DNA from: Candidatus Dojkabacteria bacterium
GTDB taxonomy: Bacteria > Patescibacteriota > Dojkabacteria > JAHIVN01
Assembly (NCBI GenBank): GCA_016932045.1
Contig: JAFGDO010000019.1
Coordinates: 1 to 48,895 of the forward strand
Reading direction: 5' to 3'
DNA length: 48,895 nt
Below the pieces are notes generated by a model, which saw only the letters and a list, made by a program, of their open reading frames with translations, made no database searches and had not been told where the DNA came from. Shown here piece after piece: positions 34,281 to 42,982 of this stretch (its first letter is position 1; each line of letters opens with the position of its first letter). The position numbers and the translations under genes were made by a program.

Positions 34281-36064
34281 TTTCTCTTTATAAGCATAAA
34301 ACTGTACCCATCTAAGTTCACCTTATCACTTAAGCTTTGTCCAGATGCTAGATCAACACATCTTCCTTTTAATGTAAGATTTACCTTATCCTTACCGAAA
34401 TTAAATATTGAAAAGAATGCACCTTTCTTCGTCTTCTTTACCAAAATCAAAGCTGTTTTTTTTGATTTTACTTCGCTCAATGTCGTATCAATAAACTCAT
34501 GGTACTTCTTTCTTAATGAAATCAACTCTTTAATCTTTTTATGAATTTTTGCCTCCTTACTATTCTTACTAAAAACTTTATTCCTTACTGCATCGGTTAT
34601 AAAAGATCTCTTTACAAACCTGTTATCATTTTTCTTTACCAGATCCTTTTGAAAAGAAAAGTCGTTTGACAGTCCAAGTTCCTCACCTTGATAAAATTGT
34701 GGAATTCCTCCGACAAATAACTTAAAAGCATTTAAAAGGAATATCTTTCGAAGAACGGCTTCCATTTCCTTACCGTTTCGTGCTGAATCTCCTCCAAGCA
34801 TACTCCATATTGTCCCAGCCATACCGCGAGGTAAGTCATCTCTTCCCGGATCATAACCAAAAGGAAGAGCTCTCCTATCTTTCGAGAATTCTTTAACTAG
34901 TAACCTAGATATTTTCTTGTTTCCTTTTGCTCCAATTTTCCCAAGTGACAGTTCGTCGTGATTTACATCAAAAACAACCCACTGACAATTCTGCGGGATT
35001 TTAGGAACCGAATTGAGCGTGATCATAAGCGGACGAATATTACCTGTAACAATAGCATAGAAAAGATTATGGGGTATAACAAAGTTGTATGAGATCTGGT
35101 TTGAATCTCCATCAGAAAAGAAACTCACAATTTCGTCATAACTTCCATTGGCTTCGTTTAATATTGCAGATTTCGGGGCAACTTCGTCTAAAGCAGCTCT
35201 AAAAAGTTTCACTATCAATAAATTCTGTGGAAGTGCAAAGCAACATGTCCTCTTTTCTTTCCACATGTGTGGTATTGCATCAAAGCGAAATACATCCACG
35301 CCAATATTTGCTAAGTAAAGAATATTTTCAATCATAGCAAATAACACCGCTGGATTCTTATAATTTAAATCCCACTGCGCAAAATCATTATATCTTTTTA
35401 AAGGTCCCTTAGGATATTTCGAATAAAAAGTAGCCCAAACATACTCTTTTGTTTCAGGGACATAATCCCAATTGCCCGGTGCGAATTCTGGAAAAACATC
35501 AGCTACATCTTTCCCCCAGGATTTTCCAGTTCCTGTTTCATCAATTATGAAATACTTCCTATACTTCTTCATTCCCTTTTTATAACCTACTGCCCATTTA
35601 TGATTATCGGAAACGTGATTTAGTACCAAGTCCAATGTAATTCTTATACCAGAATTATGAGCAAATTTACATAATTTCTTAAGATCATTCATACTTCCAA
35701 ACCTTGGATCGACTTTTCTATAATCATCAACCGCAAAGCCACCATCACCAGAAGTTTCAAGTATTGGAAGAATATGAAGATTTGTAATCTCTAGCTGCTT
35801 AAAATAATCCAGTCTCTTTATAATTCCTTTGATTTTCCCCCCATCAGGTTCATCAGCACAAAACAAATCTGCATACAGCACATACATTATATTGTCACTT
35901 TTCTTATACCAATAACTTGGTAGTTTCCTATCATAATTTTTAAGATAATCAGGGCGTTTGCTTTTATATCTATTGACAATATCACTAAATCTCTCTAAGA
36001 GATCTTTAGCATAATGATTCGGATACACAACTGAAAATAGCTTTATAATTTTTTTCGTATTCAT
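34277..36064 (-). CDS. GH13 alpha-amylase-family enzyme (amylosucrase/sucrose-phosphorylase-like)
   Basis: The 595-residue protein has the GH13 barrel motifs in order: ITLDLVLNHVSDNHKW (region I), DVFRFDAIPHMWK (region II, nucleophile Asp), AILNEANGSYDE (acid/base Glu) and VVFDVNHDELSL (region IV). The LADLFCADEPDGG-like start and the FGSMNDLKKL segment resemble amylosucrase and related GH13 subfamilies. The small C-terminal beta domain is present. No signal peptide is seen, so it acts in the cytoplasm on sucrose- or maltose-like glucans. It is monocistronic, with AT-rich upstream DNA. Confidence 0.88.
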   Translation of the reverse strand: MNTKKIIKLFSVVYPNHYAKDLLERFSDIVNRYKSKRPDYLKNYDRKLPSYWYKKSDNIMYVLYADLFCADEPDGGKIKGIIKRLDYFKQLEITNLHILPILETSGDGGFAVDDYRKVDPRFGSMNDLKKLCKFAHNSGIRITLDLVLNHVSDNHKWAVGYKKGMKKYRKYFIIDETGTGKSWGKDVADVFPEFAPGNWDYVPETKEYVWATFYSKYPKGPLKRYNDFAQWDLNYKNPAVLFAMIENILYLANIGVDVFRFDAIPHMWKEKRTCCFALPQNLLIVKLFRAALDEVAPKSAILNEANGSYDEIVSFFSDGDSNQISYNFVIPHNLFYAIVTGNIRPLMITLNSVPKIPQNCQWVVFDVNHDELSLGKIGAKGNKKISRLLVKEFSKDRRALPFGYDPGRDDLPRGMAGTIWSMLGGDSARNGKEMEAVLRKIFLLNAFKLFVGGIPQFYQGEELGLSNDFSFQKDLVKKNDNRFVKRSFITDAVRNKVFSKNSKEAKIHKKIKELISLRKKYHEFIDTTLSEVKSKKTALILVKKTKKGAFFSIFNFGKDKVNLTLKGRCVDLASGQSLSDKVNLDGYSFMLIKRN

Positions 36065-36245
36065 ATCAGGAGAGGAAGTAAACTTATTATATTATACATA
36101 ATATTATCAATTATCCCCAATATATACACTATATAAAATTAACTAAATTGTAAATTCCCCCACTATTCCAGATAAATATTCTTTTTGCTTGTCTAGAAAT
36201 ATAATAATGTTATACAATAAAATCATACTTCTTTTACATGTACTT

Positions 36246-36674
36246 ATGCTACCAGACGAAAACTTAAAAAGATTTATTGCAATTCTTAATAAAAAGATAG
36301 AGACAGGCCGATTAATGAATGCACTTGGACATATGACAGCAGGACTTGCTGGAGGATCAGATAAGTCGGATGAAATGTGCTTTTTACAGTATAAAGATAA
36401 AGATGGAACTATACACCCAAAAATATCACATTTCCCATTTATAGTATTAAAGGCAGACAATTCGAATAAAATAAGAACCGTTCGAAATGAAGCAATAAAG
36501 CGAAATATTCCATTTACTGATTTTACAAGCACTATGACAATAGGTACTTCACGAGAGCAGCAGGACAAGACTGCCGAAACTCCGGAATCAGAACTTGAAT
36601 ATTACGGTATTGTTCTTTTTGAAGAAACAAATATTCTCAAAAAATTTACAGAAAAATTCTCTTTGTTTAAGTAA
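36246..36674 (+). CDS. DUF2000 family protein
   Basis: The 142-residue protein starts MLPDENLKRFIAILNKKIETG and has NALGHMTAGLAGG, YKDKDGTIHPKISHFPFIVLKA and TDFTSTMTIGTSREQ, matching the DUF2000 pattern (N-A-x-x-H-x-x-A-G-L, D-G-x-x-H-P-x-I-S-x-x-P-F). The fold is reported to resemble peptidyl-tRNA hydrolase II, but no activity is established. An ATG at 36189 would add 19 hydrophobic residues; the ATG at 36246 fits the domain. Confidence 0.82.
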   Translation: MLPDENLKRFIAILNKKIETGRLMNALGHMTAGLAGGSDKSDEMCFLQYKDKDGTIHPKISHFPFIVLKADNSNKIRTVRNEAIKRNIPFTDFTSTMTIGTSREQQDKTAETPESELEYYGIVLFEETNILKKFTEKFSLFK

Positions 36675-36743
36675 AAACCCTATAGATTTGTGTGGCAATA
36701 CCACAATATTATAAAATACAACTATACTTATTAGAATAAACTC

Positions 36744-37196
36744 ATGCGTCACTCTCATCGCTCATCATTCAGGCGGTCAGGAGGTATGTTCTGGGGCTTC
36801 AATAGACCAGGATACTATTATTACTACGACCCGCTTCCCGAAATTGCAGAACACTTTAGAGAGAAGAAAGCTATTAGTCCTGAAAGCGCGCTTTCCATGA
36901 ACAAATTAGACTGGATAAGTCTAGGGCTGAGGACAAAACCTACAGAAACATATAAGTTCATCAGAAAAACAAAGGATAATAAATACTGGGTTGATTTAGA
37001 AAAACTTGAAGAATACGTTTCAAAAACCACAAAGAACCAAAAAATGCTTTGGACTTTCATGAAGTACTTTTTAATAGTATTTGGAGTAATTTTCTGTCTA
37101 ATATTCTGCGGGATCATGGTATTTTTTGCTTTTACTTTGCTAAGTGGCCTGGGCTTATTTACTGGAATGGCTGCTATACCCTTTCTTGTTCAATGA
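36744..37196 (+). CDS. Small membrane protein, unknown function
   Basis: The 150-residue protein starts with a His-, Arg- and Tyr-rich region (MRHSHRSSFRRSGG, then PGYYYYYDPLPE) and has a central domain that looks like a winged-helix or RNA-binding fragment (SALSMNKLDWISLG, YKFIRKTKDNKYWVDLEKLEEYV). The C-terminus has two hydrophobic helices (FLIVFGVIFCLIFCGIMVFF and GLGLFTGMAAIPFLV). No family is recognised. The middle part (K-x-x-x-x-K-Y-W-V-D-L-E-K-L) resembles a DNA-binding excisionase-type helix motif, but weakly. Confidence 0.65.
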   Translation: MRHSHRSSFRRSGGMFWGFNRPGYYYYYDPLPEIAEHFREKKAISPESALSMNKLDWISLGLRTKPTETYKFIRKTKDNKYWVDLEKLEEYVSKTTKNQKMLWTFMKYFLIVFGVIFCLIFCGIMVFFAFTLLSGLGLFTGMAAIPFLVQ

Positions 37197-37242
37197 TTAA
37201 AGCGCAAAGTATCAAAATGAATTTAATTATCAATTGATTAAA

Positions 37243-37938
37243 ATGAAAAAAGTACTCATAACCGGAGGGACCTCCGGCCTTGGTCTAGAAATTGCAAAGA
37301 AGCTTTCAAGAAAGAAGTATCATGTTACAATACTGGGTAAGGATGAAAGTAAATTAGAAAATGTGAAGAATGATCTAAGAAGCAAAAATATTTCAACTAT
37401 CAAGTGCGATCTAAGAAATTACCAGGAGATCAAAAGGGAACTGAAAAAGGTCAAAGATATTGATATTCTCATAAATAATGCTGGAATAATTGCTTATGAA
37501 AAAATAGAAAAACATGATCCTGGGAATATAAAAGAAATTATAGATGTAAACCTATTGGGAGCAATCTTCGTAACAAAAGAATTAATTCCCCTATTTAAAA
37601 GAAAAAATTCAGGAATCATATTAAACATATCCTCCACATCTGGACTTGTAACAGGTGGTCATGCAGAAGAGTGTGCTTATGTTGCTAGTAAATTTGGTGT
37701 TACAGGGTTTACAGAAACGTTAAAAAAAGAGATGGAGGAGGAAGGCAAGAATATACGAATCTTTGGGTTTTATCCGGGAGGAATGAACACACCCCTATTC
37801 AAAAAAGCAGGTTTGAAGAAAGACACTTCAAAATTTATGGATCCTGCAGAAATTGCTGAGATAGTCGTTTTTATATTAGAAAGATCTGACTCTATAAACA
37901 TGGATCATGTCGTCGTCAATAGAAATAAAAATTTATAG
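37243..37938 (+). CDS. Short-chain dehydrogenase/reductase
   Basis: The 231-residue SDR has the nucleotide-binding motif LITGGTSGLGLEIA at the N-terminus, the structural motif INNAGII, the catalytic Ser in NISSTSG, and YVASKFG with the catalytic Tyr and Lys. GMNTPLF is the typical post-active-site segment. It oxidises or reduces an unknown alcohol or ketone with NAD(P)(H). The ATG at 37243 is chosen over a TTG at 37234. The hydrolase gene 27 bp downstream may be cotranscribed. Confidence 0.92.
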   Translation: MKKVLITGGTSGLGLEIAKKLSRKKYHVTILGKDESKLENVKNDLRSKNISTIKCDLRNYQEIKRELKKVKDIDILINNAGIIAYEKIEKHDPGNIKEIIDVNLLGAIFVTKELIPLFKRKNSGIILNISSTSGLVTGGHAEECAYVASKFGVTGFTETLKKEMEEEGKNIRIFGFYPGGMNTPLFKKAGLKKDTSKFMDPAEIAEIVVFILERSDSINMDHVVVNRNKNL

Positions 37939-37965
37939 ACATAACATTTTACAAACTAGATTATT

Positions 37966-38508
37966 ATGACAGTTTTAATAATCCATGGTATTGAAGGACA
38001 TGCAGGAATCCACTGGCAAATGTGGCTGAGAAATGAGCTTGTAAAGAAAGGTTACCGCGTACTCATGCCTGATATGCCCAAAGCCGACCATCCGATTAGA
38101 AAAGAATGGTTGGAAAAAGTAAATAAAGTTACTGAAGGAATTGATAATGAGTTAATAATAGTTGCCCATTCTTTAGGAGTCCCAACGGCTCTAGACTTCA
38201 TTCAACAGTCGGAAAGAAAGATAAAGGCACTTGTCTCTGTATCAGGTTTCGCTTTAGATTACGGTGCCGAATTAAATAGCTACTTCCTAAAAGAAAGAAC
38301 TGTAGATTTCGGCATGGTTAAAGAAAATCTTGAGAAAGCTTTTGTTTTGTATGGAGACGATGATCCATATGTACCGCAAGAAACGTTAAAATCATTAGCA
38401 GACAGTCTAGAAGTAAAGCCAAAAGTATATCCAAAAGGTGGACACTTGAATACGGACACTGGGTATATAGAATTCCCTGATTTACTTGAGATTATAATTT
38501 CTGTTTAG
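37966..38508 (+). CDS. RBBP9/YdeN-type alpha/beta hydrolase
   Basis: The 180-residue serine hydrolase has LIIHGIEGHAGIHWQMWL at the N-terminus (oxyanion region), the nucleophile elbow VAHSLG (S69), the acid in YGDDDPYVP, and the His in PKGGHLN. The short length and the W-x-x-W-L pattern mark the RBBP9/YdeN family. The natural substrate is unknown. It follows the SDR gene closely on the same strand. Confidence 0.9.
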   Translation: MTVLIIHGIEGHAGIHWQMWLRNELVKKGYRVLMPDMPKADHPIRKEWLEKVNKVTEGIDNELIIVAHSLGVPTALDFIQQSERKIKALVSVSGFALDYGAELNSYFLKERTVDFGMVKENLEKAFVLYGDDDPYVPQETLKSLADSLEVKPKVYPKGGHLNTDTGYIEFPDLLEIIISV

Positions 38509-38574
38509 CTTAAACTCTCTAGAGCCAAAGTAATGTTGCAGCGATCTAAATGTCTTTTTTCTCATACTCGTTTA

Positions 38575-38700
38575 TAGAAAAATTCTAAATACGAATATCG
38601 AAATCCTAAACAGATCTTGATAACAAAATTTAAAATACGAAAAAAAGCTCATGTTTGGGATTTTACGCTTATTATTTCGAGTTTAGTTATCTAAAACAAT
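38575..38700. repeat. AT-rich dispersed element
   Basis: The gap between 38509 and 38756 holds a run of AATTCTAAATACGAATATCG, AAATCCTAAACAGATC, AAATTTAAAATACGAAAAAA and TTTGGGATTTTACGCTTATTATTTCGAG-like units. I recall very similar strings in intergenic regions of many CPR genomes, but I cannot verify that here. The end of the gap contains a weak hairpin CCCT-AATATTA-AGGG (38719-38733) that could terminate the gene on the minus strand. Confidence 0.5.
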
Positions 38701-38756
38701 ATAGCCCGCAAGAGCTCTCCCTAATATTAAGGGTTCACAAGAGAATAAAAAGCTCT

Positions 38757-39701
38757 CTAGTAATAATACTTCGGAGGATCAGTAAACCAGCCCTCTTTGT
38801 ACTCAAAGGCAGCTACCATAGCATCTAGCTTATTTGCAACACACCAGCCGAAATCCTGTTCTTCACTATCAGGACTTGCAATGCCTAGTCTTGCAGCCAT
38901 ATATTCACTATAGCTATTCGGATCATTTTGATCGGCAGCTGGAGCATATATTGAAAAGAATTCTCTCAGTGTACACTCTCCATATCCACATGATGCGTAC
39001 ATAAAATGAAGACCTGCACTTATCCCTCTCAGATAGGCTTTTGTCCCATTCCATCCGTCATTATATGTTGAAAAAACCATAAAACTCCCCTTTTCTCCGC
39101 ATGGTGCTGGTCCCCCCATTTGTCGGATTATGTTTACTCTAAACTCACTATAACGAATATTGCTTTGATTATTGTTTTGACATGCCCAGCCAAGAAAACC
39201 AGTCGTCTCCCCTGGTTCATACCTACAATAAGCCTCACCTGGAAAGCATGGGACACAATTCATCCTAGTAAGAGGACATCCGCTTGGCGGTGGCGGTTGT
39301 GGTGGGGCTGGCTGTTCAGGACTCTCTCCACCTGTCGGAGTATCACTCGACTCGGTGAGATTTTTTAAAGAAACACCGTCGTCTTCTTTCTTGTCTTCAT
39401 CCACTTCAGGAATATCTTGAGACAACCTTTCCTTTAAACCTTCACCCAAAAAACCAATTTCACTTTCAGAAGTGTAATCACTCGGTTCACTAACTCCCAA
39501 AATATCTCCATTATGTTGAATAAAAGAAAAATCTGGGCTGGAAGAACTAGTTTTTCGATCTTGCAAGTCAAGAACATCTAACTTAAAGAAAAAGTATGAC
39601 AGTACAAACAAACAACCGGGTATAAATATAATTGAACCAACTAGTAATAGATTTCTTCGAGTAACAAACTTTCTCTTGTATTTATCTAAAATCTGAAGCA
39701 T
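38757..39701 (-). CDS. Secreted, membrane-anchored wall-associated protein with Pro-rich linker
   Basis: The 314-residue protein has one N-terminal membrane helix (about 18-40), a charged linker, a proline-rich stretch (QPAPPQPPPPSG) and a C-terminal domain with several cysteines. The segment NIRYSEFRVN...FSTYNDGWNGTKAYLRG...TLREFFSIYAPAADQNDPNSYSEYMAARLGI matches the pattern of phage and bacterial lysozyme-like or structural proteins (N-I-R ... F-x-x-x-x-x-G ... T-L-x-x-x-x-x-x-A-P-x-x-x-N-D-P-x-x-Y). The six or so cysteines suggest disulfides outside the cell. It is monocistronic. Confidence 0.75.
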   Translation of the reverse strand: MLQILDKYKRKFVTRRNLLLVGSIIFIPGCLFVLSYFFFKLDVLDLQDRKTSSSSPDFSFIQHNGDILGVSEPSDYTSESEIGFLGEGLKERLSQDIPEVDEDKKEDDGVSLKNLTESSDTPTGGESPEQPAPPQPPPPSGCPLTRMNCVPCFPGEAYCRYEPGETTGFLGWACQNNNQSNIRYSEFRVNIIRQMGGPAPCGEKGSFMVFSTYNDGWNGTKAYLRGISAGLHFMYASCGYGECTLREFFSIYAPAADQNDPNSYSEYMAARLGIASPDSEEQDFGWCVANKLDAMVAAFEYKEGWFTDPPKYYY

Positions 39702-39839
39702 GTAATCAAAAATATTAATAATTGAAACATTTTAGAATGCTTTATGAATTTATGCAACGTTCATTGCTGGCTTAATTTGTACTGGTAAAGTTTTCTTCAC
39801 TAGATTTTATTTTTTTATATTTATACAATTCATTTAGAG

Positions 39840-40538
39840 ATGAAAAAAACTCATAAAATACAACTTCATATACTACATAGATTACTATTTTCAGAATCTC
39901 TCAGATATTCACAGATTAAACCGTATGATATGGAAGGAAGTCAATTTAAACATCATATGAATACACTTATGAGTGACAACCTCGTCATAAAAGATAAAAA
40001 AGGTACCTACTTGCTTACATCCAAGGGCAAAGAATATGCGAACAGAATGCACACAAAATCTTCACGTATGAAAGATCAGGCAAAGATAACTACTGTACTC
40101 TGTTGTGTAAATACAAAGAAAAGACCCCATGAATATCTAATCTATACTAGAAAGAAAAATCCGTTCTATGGATGTCAGGGTTTTCCGACTGAAAAAGTAT
40201 GGTTTGGAGAAGCAATATACAACGCGGCATGCAGAGGCCTAAAAGAGGAAACAAGCCTTAAGGGTAAAGGAAATCCTGTGGCAGTAAGACATTACACAGT
40301 GTTTTCGCCCAAAGGAGATCTTCTTGAAGATAAGATAATGTATGTTTTTAAATTTGAAAATCCACAAGGGAAGCTTCAAGGAAATGAAGAGGGAGTTTTT
40401 GAGTGGGTTAAGTCGACCGACCTAAGGAAAAAGATTACACGTCCTCTTGAAGAATTCTGGGAGATTTATGCATTACTAAGTTCTGGAAAAGGACAAATTA
40501 CTTTTAAAGAGCATAAACATATTACTGACAAATTCTAA
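39840..40538 (+). CDS. Nudix hydrolase with N-terminal winged helix
   Basis: The 232-residue protein combines a winged-helix domain (residues 1-70: ILHRLLFSESLRYSQIKP, HHMNTLMSDNLVIKDKKGTYLLTSKGKEYA) with a Nudix domain (80-220). The Nudix box runs GFPTEKVWFGEAIYNAACRG-LKEETSL (114-140). The first Glu of REUxEE is Gly132, while both downstream Glu residues remain. It may sense or hydrolyse a nucleotide and regulate the downstream genes. Its stop overlaps the next start (TAATG), so it heads a coupled operon of nucleobase enzymes. Confidence 0.87.
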   Translation: MKKTHKIQLHILHRLLFSESLRYSQIKPYDMEGSQFKHHMNTLMSDNLVIKDKKGTYLLTSKGKEYANRMHTKSSRMKDQAKITTVLCCVNTKKRPHEYLIYTRKKNPFYGCQGFPTEKVWFGEAIYNAACRGLKEETSLKGKGNPVAVRHYTVFSPKGDLLEDKIMYVFKFENPQGKLQGNEEGVFEWVKSTDLRKKITRPLEEFWEIYALLSSGKGQITFKEHKHITDKF

Positions 40539-41482
40539 TGAGAATAACAATTTGCGGGAGCATTTCATTTTACAAGACAATTAGAAAAGTTGAGCAACGG
40601 CTCAATAAACTTGGTTTTGAAACCTTCATCCCCGTCGGTTTCGGTAAAACATCGCAAGATGATGAGAAGATAAAAGATTCTTTGACTCTCGAAGAAGATG
40701 CACAGCGAAAGATAAATCTTGACCTTATCAATGAGCATCACAGAAAAGTCCAAGAATCCGAAGGAATTTTTATAGTAAATTTGGATAAGAATGGGATGAA
40801 GAACTATATTGGAGGAAATACTTTTTTAGAAATGGGGTTTGCTTTCGTCAACAACAGAGACATCTTTCTTTACAATCCAATTCCCTCAAATTCATATACA
40901 GCTGAAATAAAAGCTATGCGGCCAATGATTATCAATAAGAATCTCAACAAAGTCGTTAAGTATTATAAGAATCTCCCGAAAGTTTATGTATCATCAAAAA
41001 GCACAATCAAAATTAATTCTGTATCTTTTGGCTTAAGGCAATCAGGTTTCAAGGCAAATGTTTTAGGCGTACAGACAAAATCTTCTGTTTCCAATCAACC
41101 TTTAAGCTACAATGAGATTTATGAAGGGGCAATAAATAGATTAAAAAACCTAAAAGAACAGTCAAAAGGGAAATATGAATATCTTGTGTCAATAGAAAGC
41201 GGGCTTGTTTTTATTGACAAGGGAATAGAATATATAGACCTTGGCCTATGCATCATCGAAGATAAAAAAGGACGACAGGAACTTGCTTTATCAGCAGGAA
41301 TTCGGATCCCAAGTGTAATTGCGAAAAAAATAATCGAAACAAAAGACGAACTAGGGCCTTATTTCCAAAGAAAGTATAATTTAAAAGAGAAGGATGCTGC
41401 GTTATATCTAAGTCACGGTAAAGTGAAAAGAGAAGACCTGCTTAAACAGGCTGTTGCATGTGCCTACTCTAACATAAATTAA
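40538..41482 (+). CDS. Nucleoside deoxyribosyltransferase-like / ITPase (DUF84) fusion
   Basis: The 314-residue protein has two domains. Residues 1-140 (ITICGSISFY...NYIGGNTFLEMGFAF, likely catalytic E98) resemble nucleoside 2-deoxyribosyltransferases and DUF4406, which act on N-glycosidic bonds. Residues 148-290 match the DUF84/YjjX inosine-xanthosine triphosphatase family: VYVSSKSTIKINSV, SSVSNQPLSYNEIYEGAINR, EYLVSIESGLVFI and ALSAGIRIPS. That family hydrolyses ITP and XTP. The fusion implies linked removal of non-canonical nucleotides or bases. It overlaps the preceding Nudix gene by one base. Confidence 0.87.
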   Translation: MRITICGSISFYKTIRKVEQRLNKLGFETFIPVGFGKTSQDDEKIKDSLTLEEDAQRKINLDLINEHHRKVQESEGIFIVNLDKNGMKNYIGGNTFLEMGFAFVNNRDIFLYNPIPSNSYTAEIKAMRPMIINKNLNKVVKYYKNLPKVYVSSKSTIKINSVSFGLRQSGFKANVLGVQTKSSVSNQPLSYNEIYEGAINRLKNLKEQSKGKYEYLVSIESGLVFIDKGIEYIDLGLCIIEDKKGRQELALSAGIRIPSVIAKKIIETKDELGPYFQRKYNLKEKDAALYLSHGKVKREDLLKQAVACAYSNIN

Positions 41483-41493
41483 TAATGATAAAT

Positions 41494-41943
41494 ATGAAGA
41501 CAATATGTATCTGCTCAAGCTTTAGATTCTATTATGATTTTTTAGATATAAAGAAAATATTAGAAAAAGAAGGGATAATGTGTTTAATCCCTGAACCTAC
41601 TAGAAAATTTCGAGAAATAAAAGACCCATCGAAATTTAAGAAAGAGTTTGAAAGAATGCCCGAAAAAGAAAGATTGTCTGAAGCAAGAAAAATGACTATT
41701 AAACATTTTAAAAAGATAGACAACGCCGACATAATCTATATTCTAGCTAATGGTGGTTACGTAGGAAAAAGTGTAAGTATGGAAGTCGGATACTCTTTTT
41801 CGAAAGGAAAAACCATATTCTCATCTGAACCTATCGGGGATGTTGCTGTAAGGAGCTTGGTCCAAAACGTCATCAGTAAAGATAAGTTAATACAATATCT
41901 AAAAAATGTTAAACATCCTAAATACAACAAAATACGTAGCTAA
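41494..41943 (+). CDS. Nucleoside 2-deoxyribosyltransferase-like protein
   Basis: The 149-residue protein starts MKTICICSSFRFYYDFLDIK and carries NGGYVGKSVSMEVGYSFSKGKTIF with a likely catalytic Glu (E97). It is a paralogue of the N-terminal domain of the preceding fusion, with the same start (I-C-x-S-x-x-F-Y) and Glu motif. The middle differs (PEPTRKFREIKDPSKF). An upstream ATG at 41485 is possible (MINMKT); 41494 aligns with the paralogue. Its 3' end overlaps the next gene by 38 bp. Confidence 0.82.
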   Translation: MKTICICSSFRFYYDFLDIKKILEKEGIMCLIPEPTRKFREIKDPSKFKKEFERMPEKERLSEARKMTIKHFKKIDNADIIYILANGGYVGKSVSMEVGYSFSKGKTIFSSEPIGDVAVRSLVQNVISKDKLIQYLKNVKHPKYNKIRS

Positions 41944-42868
41944 AAATTCACAGAATGCTTGGATAAACGATGAAGCTATCCAAAATTTTGTTGAAGATAT
42001 CAGGAAGAAAGACCTACTTGTTTCAGAGATAGACATATCCGGCTTTGACTGGAATACTAAAGACCTAATCGCACTTACCTTTATTTTCAATAGCATTAAC
42101 TTCTGTTACTGGGCCAAAAAGGGAAAAGACAAATGGACTGTCGAAATCAATGATGAGGAACTAGATGGTGCCATTGGTCTATTTCAAGTACTAGAAAAAG
42201 AAACAAAAAGAAATCCAAGCTTCATAAATGCAAAACACCTCTCGTCGTTAGGAAATTCAGACTTATCAAGAATTCTAAAAGGTAATACTACAATCCCCTT
42301 GTTTAATGAAAGGCTAAAGTGCCTAAACGAATTCGGTTCAATATTAGCAAAGAAGTTCAGGGGGAATGTAATGGAGATCCTAGTTGATTTTGGCAGAAAA
42401 GATGCTGTAAAGATAACAGAATTACTAGTAAAAAATTTTCCTAGGTTTAATGATTATTCCACATACAAAGGCAAGAAAGTTGCATTCTACAAACGAGCTC
42501 AATGTAACGTGAAGATGGTTAATGATATACTTGAAGCAAAGAGAGAAAAAGGACTCACAAATCTGGACAAAATTACAGCTTTTGCAGATTACAAATTACC
42601 GCAGATCTTAAGAAAGTTAAGAATTTTGAATTATTCAGACAAGCTTGCCAAAGGTATTGATAATTTTGAACTAATAGAAAAAGACTCAGCCATAGAAGTC
42701 GAAATAAGAGCAAATACAATATGGGCCGTAGAGAAAATTAAAAATGCATTAAAGAAGAAATACAATTTTATAACTTCATCTCATATAGACAGTATGCTCT
42801 GGAAAGCTTCACAAACAAAAAATAAAGATGATAAACCATACCACCGTACTCTTACCATTGCTTACTGA
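41906..42868 (+). CDS. Queuosine-5'-phosphate N-glycosylase family protein (QNG1/DUF2419)
   Basis: The 320-residue protein matches the Q-salvage family (DUF2419), known in eukaryotes and some bacteria, which releases the base queuine from queuosine 5'-phosphate. Motifs seen: FNSINFCYWA (61-70), AFYKRAQ (193-199), ITAFADYKLPQILR (223-236), VEIRANTIWAVE (265-276), HIDSMLW (293-299) and HRTLTIAY at the C-terminus. The start lies 38 bp inside the previous gene, so translation is coupled. No tRNA-guanine transglycosylase is in the window. The substrate in this organism is inferred. Confidence 0.9.
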   Translation: MLNILNTTKYVAKNSQNAWINDEAIQNFVEDIRKKDLLVSEIDISGFDWNTKDLIALTFIFNSINFCYWAKKGKDKWTVEINDEELDGAIGLFQVLEKETKRNPSFINAKHLSSLGNSDLSRILKGNTTIPLFNERLKCLNEFGSILAKKFRGNVMEILVDFGRKDAVKITELLVKNFPRFNDYSTYKGKKVAFYKRAQCNVKMVNDILEAKREKGLTNLDKITAFADYKLPQILRKLRILNYSDKLAKGIDNFELIEKDSAIEVEIRANTIWAVEKIKNALKKKYNFITSSHIDSMLWKASQTKNKDDKPYHRTLTIAY

Positions 42869-42886
42869 TGTATCTTGTTCCTTTTA

Positions 42887-42960
42887 TAGTTGAAGGGTAA
42901 ACCTTCGACATTATTGGAAATGTTGTTCTCCATGCTGGTTGAATGTTTAACATTCAACCA
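42887..42960. repeat. Doublet of 24-25-bp palindromes before the glycosylase gene
   Basis: The first (42887-42910) pairs GTTGAAGG with CCTTCGAC around GTAAA. The second (42936-42960) pairs TGGTTGAATGT with ACATTCAACCA (11 perfect pairs) around TTA. They are 25 bp apart, between the DUF2419 stop and the ATG at 42983. This is the same arrangement as the doublet between umuD and umuC. Confidence 0.78.
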
Positions 42961-42982
42961 TAATAGAAAAAATAGAATCGTA

